A stretch of DNA of 6,416 bases from JASSUD01 sp031963045 (GCA_031963045.1 JASSUK010000016.1:1-6416), one strand, 5' to 3'; shown: positions 1-5,746, counted from the first letter of the stretch. Program-made: numbers and translations. Notes: generated from the letters alone by a model not told the origin.

Positions 1-77
1 GTTTAGCAGGTTTAGCAGGTTTAGCAGGTTTAGCAGGTTTAGCAGGTTTAGCAGGTTTAGCAGGTTTAGCAGGTTTA
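1..77. repeat. 9-bp tandem repeat, 8 full copies plus a partial
   Basis: The unit GTTTAGCAG is repeated without error eight times (1-72), followed by five more matching bases (73-77). The array continues to the left edge, so its full length is unknown. The unit is exactly three codons long, so copy-number changes would not shift a reading frame. On the minus strand it reads Lys-Pro-Ala; on the plus strand one frame reads Leu-Ala-Gly. Perfect copies imply recent expansion or ongoing slippage. Confidence 0.97.
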
Positions 78-109
78 CATTTAGCGTCTGAGAGCGAATT
101 TGTAGGCAT
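1..109 (-). CDS. Start of a (Lys-Pro-Ala)n repeat protein, partial
   Basis: An ATG at 109-107 opens a minus-strand frame that stays open to the left edge (36 codons). It reads MPTNSLSDAKC followed by eight perfect KPA triplets and a further Lys. A GAGG-type ribosome-binding sequence (complement of 121-124) lies 11 nt upstream, slightly far but usable. Pro/Ala/Lys-rich low-complexity stretches are known in histone-H1-like DNA-binding proteins, periplasm-spanning TonB-type proteins and domain linkers; nothing visible distinguishes these. The first eleven residues are not a signal peptide. The stop of an upstream minus-strand open frame (TAA, complement of 111-113) ends one base before this ATG. 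The whole stretch could instead be non-coding repeat DNA or the tail of a plus-strand Leu-Ala-Gly frame that lacks a visible start. Confidence 0.4.
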   Translation of the reverse strand, partial: MPTNSLSDAKCKPAKPAKPAKPAKPAKPAKPAKPAK

Positions 110-128
110 CTTAAATACCCCCTCTACG

Positions 129-152
129 GATACCTACATAGATACCTACATA
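129..152. repeat. Two tandem copies of a 12-bp sequence
   Basis: GATACCTACATA occurs at 129-140 and again, directly abutting, at 141-152 with no mismatch. The pair lies to the left of the tRNA fragment. A second pair of short repeats with a 12-bp period lies to its right (399-421). Tandem pairs of this kind can be protein-binding sites, but that role is an inference from position only. Confidence 0.85.
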
Positions 153-285
153 GCATCTGCACACTTGGGTCCGTTTGAGTTGTTTTTGGTTTGAATTGGA
201 GGGAGTAAATTCCCGGAAAATCCTTATTTTACAAGGGTTTTCGGTTGGTTTGAAGTGGGATAGGTTGGGGGAAGTTTTGAATTTC

Positions 286-314
286 TGGCGGAGGCGGTAG
301 GATTCGAACCCACG
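286..314 (-). other. tRNA-Ser 3'-end fragment, probable attachment-site scar
   Basis: Read on the minus strand, these 29 nt fold as the 3' end of a tRNA. They comprise a five-pair T stem (GTGGG/CCTAC, one G-U pair), the seven-base loop TTCGAAT, the acceptor strand CGCCTCC, discriminator G and an encoded CCA. An acceptor helix of GGAGGCG/CGCCTCC with a G discriminator is typical of bacterial tRNA-Ser. Nothing to the right (315 onward) supplies the variable arm, anticodon arm, D arm or a GGAGGCG 5' strand, so this is not a functional tRNA gene. T-arm plus acceptor 3' fragments are the usual duplicated core left when a tyrosine-recombinase element integrates in a tRNA gene. Because the tRNA 3' end points left, the element would lie to the right and an intact tRNA-Ser would be expected at its far end. 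Confidence 0.8.
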
Positions 315-398
315 ATTTAGGGGAATAAGGGGGATGTTAGGGATTAATTTCTTGATTTTATAAGGCTTTACGCCCTTATAGTTCCCTGGTTTCCCCTC

Positions 399-421
399 AT
401 TTGTCCCAAGATTTGTCCCAA
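399..421. repeat. Two 11-bp direct repeats, possible integrase arm sites
   Basis: ATTTGTCCCAA occurs at 399-409 and 411-421, separated by one base, giving a 12-bp period. The pair lies about 85 bp to the right of the tRNA-Ser fragment, on the side where the element interior should be. Integrases of the lambda/P4 type bind short direct repeats (arm sites) flanking the core site. The spacing and location fit that, but the sequence alone does not prove it. Confidence 0.6.
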
Positions 422-758
422 ACTATGACGTTTGATCACGCTTCACTGACAACCAGCGACTTCTGGTCGTACTGTGCACATGTAGCCCTGGAACGCACGG
501 AGTTTGTCTATTTCTTATTGCTTTTTAATTCTTTTTTTAGGTCAATTCCCCCTCTAGTGAAAGGCATGAAATCATGCAAAAACCAGATAAGAGCACAAAG
601 AGAAATTATGTTACCCCATACATTTTTTGTGAATAAGAGTTTCATAAGTTCATCTATTTCAGAACCGAATAAGCCACTAACATTGCACCAGCAATCCCCA
701 TTGTTTAATAGAAAGAGGCTATTAATTATAGGGCTTACAGCATGTCCTTACACACAAC
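422..758. other. Intergenic stretch without a supported gene
   Basis: AT-rich non-coding DNA lies between the attachment-site region and the transposase remnant. A plus-strand frame is open from a TTG at 401 to 808, but it starts inside the direct repeats, has no ribosome-binding site, runs antisense into the transposase tail and shows no recognisable motif. The right part (about 735-758) should contain the outer end of the insertion sequence. I cannot define its terminal inverted repeat because the partner end is missing. Confidence 0.5.
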
Positions 759-1501
759 TCAAAGTGCCTGATTTTCTCGGGCCCAGCGAAGTCCGCGTAC
801 AAAGGTAGCAATCTGCTGCATGCCTTGCCAGATAGTTTTTACGCCGGGCTCTCTACCCCCTTACGACCTAGGAAGCCACCCAGCATCGCAATCAGTCGCA
901 CTACTTCATTGAGTGGGGGCACTTTCTTGGGCACATGTTTTTCCATAAGCTGATACGCTGCTTGCCATTCTTCTCGCTCAAAGAGCAACTCCGCATCCAG
1001 ATCCCGACAGGTACGGCCCAACCGCATCAGGCGGGCAATTTGCCATGCCACCACCATATAAACTGCCAGCGCACGCTCGAGTTTTTCAATGGTTGCCAAC
1101 TGCAATGCCTCGACGCAGCAGCCATTTTTGAGCACGTGGAAGAACGTCTCGATCTCCCAGCATGCTCGATACCAGCCAATAAGCTCTACCGCTGCGTCAA
1201 AATCCGGAACTTCTCGATTGGTCAGCAGTCGCCATTCCACCGGGGTTGTGCCTGCGGGGCAGCCCACTTCACGCGCGATAACACAGCACACTTTCAGTGA
1301 ATCGTCCTCACTATGGGCGAGGGCAACGCGCTTCATACGGACTTCTTGGCGCACCAACCGGGCTTTTTGCCCACGACGTGATGGCAAGGTAAAACGTATC
1401 TCGCCTAGGGGCATCTGGGCATACACTACCTCCCACAGTCGTGCCCCCTCTGGCAGGGCGCAGTTATGCCTTGAGCGCAGTAGAAAGTCCACCGGATTCA
1501 A
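759..1501 (-). pseudogene. IS4-family (Tn5-like) transposase, C-terminal remnant with frameshift
   Basis: The main frame (1501 to 839, 220 codons from a TTG) matches the C-terminal part of IS4-family DDE transposases. It shows a beta-strand-rich segment with SRRGQKARLV, then VEWRLLTN, then the YREK region, then the helical Tn5-type dimerisation tail. In YREK, Tyr111, Glu118 and Lys125 are present, but the Arg position is Cys114 (TGC, one transition from CGC). The frame stops at TAA (complement of 839-841). The next frame continues the family tail as VKTIWQGMQQIATFVRGL and ends at TGA (complement of 759-761). Restoring one G in the run near 843-846 would give ESPGVKTIW, the usual family junction, so a single-base deletion is the simplest cause. 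The N-terminal half, including the first two catalytic Asp residues, is absent upstream of about 1501; intact relatives have roughly 450-480 residues. It is GC-richer than its flanks and surely non-functional. Confidence 0.9.
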
Positions 1502-1623
1502 AACCTATTCTTTTAATAATACAGAATTTCGCACTGTTAATAAGAAATTAATTTGACCTTGCTATATTGATTATAGAAATTTAAAAAATAATTTATTTTT
1601 ATACTTTTTATCATTTCTAATAA

Positions 1624-2406
1624 ATGGATATAATCATGGGTAAAAGCAAGATCTCATCAACCCCTTTTCCTCCACCCAATCTAACTCCAGAACAAAGGGA
1701 AAATAGTGCCATTCCTGCGCAAGAACTCCCAATAAACCACCATGCGTTTGGGGCTATTCGAAAACTAGGTCGCAAATCTGGACAGAGTACCCGTAACCCT
1801 GGCTCGATAAAATTTATAGAAGAGGATGCGAATGGGCAAAAAATCGCATCAACAAAAATTTTATCTCGTAGCATAGGTTTTACTTCAAAGCATATAAGAC
1901 TACCCAAGGATATAGATAACGCACGCACTGCAACAGGAGAAAGCGTATTGCGCTCGCATACTGAAGCGGCTCTGATTGCCGCAGTCACCGTAGGTAAATT
2001 TGACGTAAAAGGTGAAATAATCGACATTTCAGGGCAAAAGCTAGTTTATTCCACCTCAGCTAACCAACCTTGTGAGAGGGGGGCCGGCCACGAAAACTGT
2101 AAACCGCTGTCAGAAGCACCGCCCTTGTCTCCCATGGCTTTTTTTAATCCTTACAAGAATCACAATGACGCACGTCAAGCTGTCAAATTACTCAAAGAGC
2201 ACGATGATAATAAATTGATTGACTCAGACTGTGCGAGTGAGACCGATAGCGACAGTGACCTTGACCCCAGCAAAAAACGGATTATCGTTATCGATAGCCA
2301 TAGCATGATAGGTCGAGATTTTAATTTGGACAAGGAAACTCCAATTCGTGCTATAGACCTTAAAGACTTCACACCTAATTTCGATTCTGCACCCCCTACT
2401 GAATAG
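1624..2406 (+). CDS. Predicted deaminase-fold effector or toxin-like protein
   Basis: A 260-residue protein with no family I can name by overall similarity. The middle carries the hallmarks of the cytidine-deaminase fold: SHTEAALIAAV (His112-x-Glu114, as in the HAE motif at the start of helix 2), then a hydrophobic strand KLVYSTSANQ, then Pro149-Cys150-x8-Cys159. In that fold the His and two Cys bind zinc and the Glu shuttles protons; substrates range from free nucleosides to DNA or RNA. The x8 gap between the cysteines is longer than the usual two to four, though secreted bacterial deaminase toxins vary here. Residues 1-55 are Pro/polar-rich and probably disordered. Residues 197-219 are an Asp/Ser-rich acidic stretch followed by KKR. 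There is no signal peptide or membrane segment. A TAA immediately precedes the ATG, and no Shine-Dalgarno is evident for it or for the alternative ATG at 1636. No immunity gene lies downstream; the next gene converges. Alternatives are an unrelated zinc protein or a coincidental pattern. Confidence 0.55.
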   Translation: MDIIMGKSKISSTPFPPPNLTPEQRENSAIPAQELPINHHAFGAIRKLGRKSGQSTRNPGSIKFIEEDANGQKIASTKILSRSIGFTSKHIRLPKDIDNARTATGESVLRSHTEAALIAAVTVGKFDVKGEIIDISGQKLVYSTSANQPCERGAGHENCKPLSEAPPLSPMAFFNPYKNHNDARQAVKLLKEHDDNKLIDSDCASETDSDSDLDPSKKRIIVIDSHSMIGRDFNLDKETPIRAIDLKDFTPNFDSAPPTE

Positions 2407-2453
2407 GAATTCAGAGGTGCAAAAAACGATTAGACATCTCGCTATTTAAAGTA

Positions 2454-2483
2454 GGCGGCATTCCTAACTCTATGAATGCCGCC
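2454..2483. terminator. Inverted repeat between convergent genes, candidate bidirectional terminator
   Basis: GGCGGCATTC (2454-2463) and GAATGCCGCC (2474-2483) form a perfect 10-bp stem with a 10-nt loop, extendable by three pairs beyond one A-C mismatch. It begins immediately after the stop codon of the minus-strand WD40 gene and 47 bp after the stop of the plus-strand gene. U-tracts are weak on both sides (TACTTTAAAT on the minus side, none on the plus side), so termination may be inefficient or Rho-assisted. Confidence 0.65.
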
Positions 2484-2485
2484 CA

Positions 2486-5191
2486 CTATTCCCTCTGCTT
2501 CAATAACTTTTCATTCGCCTGACTTAAGCCGCTTGCTTCCTGAGTTTGTATATCTCTCACATTGAGTTGTCCGTGCGATGATATATATTCCAGTTCTGCT
2601 ATATACCCTTCTGCCTCTTTTTTGACCTTCCATTGGCGCAATAAACAATCTTTGCCACATGTCAACAAATAAGAGCCTTCGGGCGCTTTTTTCCAGGCTA
2701 TGCTATCGCGACGCATTCCTTGAATCACTGTTATACATTTTCCAGAAGCAAGCTCCCATACACGAATGGTATTGTCATAGCTGCCTGTAGCAATTAGCGC
2801 TCCGCATGGTGAATACGCCACACTTGAAATTTTATCTGTATGTCCACGTAAGATATGTATCACCGCCCCACTATACACATCCCACAAACAGACTGTCTTA
2901 TCAAAACTGCCTGAGGCAATCTGTGTTCCGCTTGGCGAATACACCACCCTCAAAACAGCGTCTGTATGTCCTTCCAAGGTAAGTAAAGCCGCGCCATTTT
3001 GTACATCCCACAAGCGAATTGTATGGTCGCCGCTGCCCGAGGCGATGTATAACCCATCTGGCGAATATACTATCCCACCAACTCGCTCAGTATGCCCTTT
3101 CAAGATACGTATAGTTGCACCGCTTTGTCTGTCCCACAGACGGATAGTATGGTCAATACTGCTCGAAGCAATCTGCAACCCATTCGGTGAATACATCACA
3201 CTTAAAACATCGGCTGTATGCCCTTCTAAAATAGACACAGTTATACCGCTTTGCGCATCCCATAGACGAATCGTCTTATCAGAACTGGAGGCGATTTGTA
3301 ACCCGTCTGGCGAGTACACTAGCCTACTACTAATCGGTCCGTTATGCCCCTTTAGGGTATGCACAGCTGCGCCACTTTGTGCATCCCACAGACGAATTGT
3401 CTTATCAGCGCTACCTGAGGCGATTTGCGTTCCACTGGGTGAATACACCACGTTGTAAACCTCGGCTGTATGCCCCGTTAAGATACGCGCAATTGCCCCG
3501 CGTGCGTCCCACAAACGAACCGTATTATCAAAACTACCCGAGGCAATCTGCTCTCCATCTGGCGCATAACACGCGCTTGTAACAGTTTCTGTGTGTCCTT
3601 CTAACCGGTGTGTAGCAGATCTTCTTTGCGTGTCCCATAGACGGACTGTTTCATCATCGCTACCAGAGGCAAGTTGAGCTCCGTTTGGCGAATACACTAC
3701 GCTAAAAACAGGGTGTTTATGTCCTTCTAAGGTTTGCAAAGCCTTTCCAGTTTGCGCGTTCCATAGACGGACAGTCGAGTCCTCGCTGCCGGATGCAATC
3801 TGCACCCCGTTTGACGAATACGCCAGGCTATGGACCTCACCTCTATGTCCTCTTAAGACGTGTACAAGCGCACCGCTTTGCATATCCCAGATACGGATCA
3901 GGGTATCCACGCCGCCCGAAACAATCTGCATCCCATTTGGTGAATACGCTATGCTATGGGTTCCACCTTTATGTCCCTCCAAAGTGCGTATAAGTGAGCC
4001 GTCTTGCGTGTTCCAAATACGGATTGTTTTGTCCAAGCTACCCGAGGCAATTTGCGTCCCGCTTGGTGAATACGCCAAGCTAAGAACAGAGAGGGTATGT
4101 CCTTTTAAAGTGGACACAGCCATGCCGCTCTGCATATTCCATAGGCGTATCGTGTCATCAACACTGCCCGAGGCAATCTGTAACCCATCTGGCGAGTACG
4201 TCACGCTCCATACAGGGTAGGTATGCCCCTCTAAAACATATACAACCGCACCGCTTTGCGCATCCCACACACGAACCGTTTCATCATCACTGCCAGAAGC
4301 AATCTGTGTTCCGCTTGGTGAATAGGCGATACTCCTAACAGATTCTGTATGCCCTTCTAAGGTGCGTACTTTCCCCCAATTCAAAGTCGTATATACGCTG
4401 ATATTGCCGTTGCCAAGACCTACAGCAAATGTTTTACCATCCGGGGAATAGGCACATGAAGTCACATTGCTTTCTTCTTGCAAATAGGCCAGTTCGCCAA
4501 ACTGCACCCCTGACATCTGCGCTCTGCTTAAATTCGCTTGCCGCAGCCATGCCTGATGAAAATTAACATCTCTTAGATCTGCTCCCTGCAATTGCGCTGA
4601 GTCAAATACCCCATAACTTAAATCAGCTCCAGGTACGCGTATTGCTTTTAGATCTTTATTATTAAATTGCACACCCGCTTTTACTAAAAATGTGAGCGCA
4701 TTTGCCGCTCGGGTTTGCACCTCTTCTATCTTGGAGCGTTCTACCCAATTCAAAAGCTTTTGTTTTAGCTCAGGGTTTTGTTTTATTTTTTCTTGTAAAA
4801 ATGCTGATATTTCTGGTTTATCAATAAGCCACAGCAATTCAAAAAATTCACTCTTTTCTATAACCTGATCGAGTTGCTTCCACTCTGATAGTTTTTTTAG
4901 TTGATTGAGTAAAAATTTTTGCATCGTCTCGTCGTAATTTATTACGGCCCTTTGATATTTTTCTCGAATCTTACTTTTAATTAAATAAAGTTTTAAAGCG
5001 GGTTCTTCTATCGCACAGCCATTTCGAGTCACCGTTGTCAGAGCTTCGAACCATGCCTGGCGACATGAAAAATCTAGTAGATTTTCTACCTCTTGCTGAA
5101 TTTCTAAAGGTAGCGAGAAAAATGATGGCTGCGCTGATTCTTGTGCTGCAAAACAGGTTGGAATAGCTTTATTCAAAATTGGAGTTAACAT
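2486..5191 (-). CDS. Pentapeptide-repeat and WD40-repeat protein (901 aa)
   Basis: Domain order: residues 1-175 are mostly helical, starting with FFSLPLEIQQEVENLLDF (about 24-41, reminiscent of an F-box or short helical adaptor). Residues 176-236 are pentapeptide repeats (ADLSYGVF, GADLRDVNF, QANLSRAQM). Residues about 243-858 are WD40 blades. I count 13 well-formed blades (281 to about 822), each with YSPxG, IASGSxDxT and a terminal WD or WN, plus a degenerate blade on each side. Fifteen blades suggest two propellers. Such proteins are binding scaffolds without catalytic residues; no NACHT or kinase motif is present. There is no signal peptide, so it is cytosolic or exported by a specialised system. 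ATG at 5191 is preceded by AAGGGAG with 6-nt spacing, which fixes the start. Coding is continuous with no frameshift. The stop is followed directly by a hairpin. The architecture is more typical of fungi, cyanobacteria and symbionts than of free-living proteobacteria, so an interaction with host proteins is plausible but inferred. Confidence 0.92.
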   Translation of the reverse strand: MLTPILNKAIPTCFAAQESAQPSFFSLPLEIQQEVENLLDFSCRQAWFEALTTVTRNGCAIEEPALKLYLIKSKIREKYQRAVINYDETMQKFLLNQLKKLSEWKQLDQVIEKSEFFELLWLIDKPEISAFLQEKIKQNPELKQKLLNWVERSKIEEVQTRAANALTFLVKAGVQFNNKDLKAIRVPGADLSYGVFDSAQLQGADLRDVNFHQAWLRQANLSRAQMSGVQFGELAYLQEESNVTSCAYSPDGKTFAVGLGNGNISVYTTLNWGKVRTLEGHTESVRSIAYSPSGTQIASGSDDETVRVWDAQSGAVVYVLEGHTYPVWSVTYSPDGLQIASGSVDDTIRLWNMQSGMAVSTLKGHTLSVLSLAYSPSGTQIASGSLDKTIRIWNTQDGSLIRTLEGHKGGTHSIAYSPNGMQIVSGGVDTLIRIWDMQSGALVHVLRGHRGEVHSLAYSSNGVQIASGSEDSTVRLWNAQTGKALQTLEGHKHPVFSVVYSPNGAQLASGSDDETVRLWDTQRRSATHRLEGHTETVTSACYAPDGEQIASGSFDNTVRLWDARGAIARILTGHTAEVYNVVYSPSGTQIASGSADKTIRLWDAQSGAAVHTLKGHNGPISSRLVYSPDGLQIASSSDKTIRLWDAQSGITVSILEGHTADVLSVMYSPNGLQIASSSIDHTIRLWDRQSGATIRILKGHTERVGGIVYSPDGLYIASGSGDHTIRLWDVQNGAALLTLEGHTDAVLRVVYSPSGTQIASGSFDKTVCLWDVYSGAVIHILRGHTDKISSVAYSPCGALIATGSYDNTIRVWELASGKCITVIQGMRRDSIAWKKAPEGSYLLTCGKDCLLRQWKVKKEAEGYIAELEYISSHGQLNVRDIQTQEASGLSQANEKLLKQRE
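2726..4351 (-). repeat. Array of 13 WD40 coding repeats, about 126-bp period
   Basis: Thirteen consecutive 41-42-codon units encode blades 2-14. Framework segments are strongly conserved at both protein and DNA level. For example, variants of GGTGAATACACCAC and of CATCCCACAGACGAAT recur across the plus-strand text. This points to expansion by unequal recombination or conversion. The blade at residues about 615-650 carries one extra residue before YSP (SSRLVYSP) and one fewer in IASSSDKT, leaving its length unchanged. Confidence 0.9.
4484..4666 (-). other. Pentapeptide-repeat segment of the WD40 protein
   Basis: Residues about 176-236 contain successive A(D/N)LxX units (PGADLSYGVF, LQGADLRDVN, RQANLSRAQM), predicted to form a short right-handed quadrilateral beta-helix. 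It joins the helical N-terminus to the first, degenerate WD40 blade and ends in FGELAYLQEE. Confidence 0.75.
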
Positions 5192-5197
5192 TTACTA

Positions 5198-5210
5198 CTC
5201 CCTTAGGGAG
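5198..5210. promoter_or_regulatory. Ribosome-binding site of the WD40 gene inside a 13-bp dyad
   Basis: CTCCCTTAGGGAG is a perfect dyad (six-base arms around a central T). On the minus strand its inner half supplies the AAGGGAG Shine-Dalgarno (complement of 5198-5204), six bases from the ATG at 5191. The one-base centre makes an RNA hairpin impossible without opening pairs. If functional, it is more likely a DNA operator or simply a chance palindrome. I cannot place a convincing -35/-10 pair upstream (5211-5300). Confidence 0.6.
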
Positions 5211-5402
5211 ATGCTAATTTAATCAAGAATTTTTTGCGGGAAATGAGGGAACCTTGCATTTTGTTATAAGTGGTCACAACATATAAAAAAATACAATGGT
5301 TTAATAAAGTTTGAAGGAGATTTTTTAGGATCTAGGGCATGCCCTTACATGGACTAAAATTAACAAAACCTTACAGATAACGATCAGAAGACTAGTGTGT
5401 AA

Positions 5403-5511
5403 GAAAATAGTAAGCATGCAACCACCCCGCATTGGAAATGCTTAGGTATATTGAGTCAATCTTTCTGAATTTAGCAAAGAGAAAATAGTAAACTGTAATC
5501 CCCCCTCATTG
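5403..5511. repeat. Imperfect direct repeat of about 32 bp, 78 bp apart
   Basis: Copy one is 5403-5434 and copy two is 5481-5511. Both begin with GAAAATAGTAA and end with CATTG after a run of C. They could be a duplicated element end or a regulator-binding pair upstream of the WD40 gene. No function can be assigned. Confidence 0.5.
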
Positions 5512-5676
5512 ATAAACGGTATCAGCCTGAATCTTCGTCGCAAGCATGAATTTTTTACTCGCAGCTCCCGTTGGTATCATCTATTTTGGCCTCATATAAA
5601 AGCACGTGCCGAAATCACTTCAAAAACCCAATCAGCCTCCAGCCCTATCGGGCCTCCAGATCAGCGCTCGCCGCAC

Positions 5677-5705
5677 GGCTTTTTGCTTCGGTGTTAGCAA
5701 AAGCC
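5677..5705. repeat. Small hairpin, terminator-like arms
   Basis: GGCTTTTTGC (5677-5686) and GCAAAAGCC (5697-5705) pair over nine positions with one bulged T and a 10-nt loop. There is no T-run after it on the plus strand. It lies at the edge of the GC-rich stretch that leads to the large inverted repeat and may belong to the same element. Confidence 0.4.
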
Positions 5706-5746
5706 TCCCTCCCCTTTCTCTGAATTGATAGCCCTTATCCGCGACC

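Larger units (their letters stand above)
111..422 (-). pseudogene. Start-less open frame running through the tRNA fragment; possible gene tail
   Basis: A minus-strand frame is open for 103 codons between a TAG (complement of 423-425) and a TAA (complement of 111-113). It contains no ATG, and its only GTG is close to the end, so it is not a complete gene. It reads straight through the two direct repeats (as Gly-Thr-Asn-Leu-Gly-Thr-Asn) and through the tRNA-Ser fragment. Integrase genes of tRNA-targeting elements sometimes lie next to or overlap their attachment site, so this could be the residue of such a gene's 3' end. A frame of this length can also arise by chance, and no recombinase motif is visible. 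Confidence 0.15.
5211..5746. other. Intergenic region with small repeats, no supported gene
   Basis: No coding sequence is supported. Visible structure: an imperfect direct repeat at 5403-5434 and 5481-5511 (identical GAAAATAGTAA followed by a C-rich stretch and CATTG, about 25 of 32 bases alike); the palindrome GGGCATGCCC at 5335-5344; and a hairpin at 5677-5705. The base composition changes from AT-rich to GC-rich near 5640, leading into the large inverted repeat. A 62-codon plus-strand frame (5509-5697) has no ribosome-binding site and no motif. Confidence 0.5.

Noticed and set aside
286..380. Complete tRNA gene on the minus strand
   Set aside because: Only the T arm, acceptor 3' strand and CCA are present; no 5' acceptor strand, D arm or anticodon arm can be found to the right.
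401..808. Plus-strand open frame of 135 codons
   Set aside because: It starts at a TTG inside a direct repeat, has no ribosome-binding site, overlaps the frame-shifted transposase tail antisense and shows no domain-like composition.
935..1556. Two plus-strand frames antisense to the transposase remnant
   Set aside because: The minus strand carries clear IS4-family protein similarity; these frames are shadows in GC-richer DNA.
1553..1577. TTGACC with TTATAG as a promoter for the deaminase-like gene
   Set aside because: The spacing is only 12-13 bp, and shifting to the correct spacing leaves no -10-like hexamer. TATACT at 1600-1605 lacks a matching -35.
1617..2372. Two minus-strand frames opposite the deaminase-like gene
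   Set aside because: They lie antisense to the better-supported plus-strand frame and have no motif of their own.
3045..4220. Several plus-strand frames inside the WD40 gene
   Set aside because: They are repetitive shadows produced by the 126-bp coding repeats on the opposite strand.
2726..4351. Possible CRISPR-like or non-coding tandem array
   Set aside because: The period is about 126 bp and in frame with WD40 coding; repeats and variable parts follow protein structure, not repeat-spacer units.
5338..5350. Resemblance of GCATGCCCTTACA to GCATGTCCTTACA near the transposase remnant (742-754), as a solo IS end
   Set aside because: Twelve of thirteen matching bases is expected by chance several times among all pairs in a 6.4-kb window; nothing else supports an IS end here.
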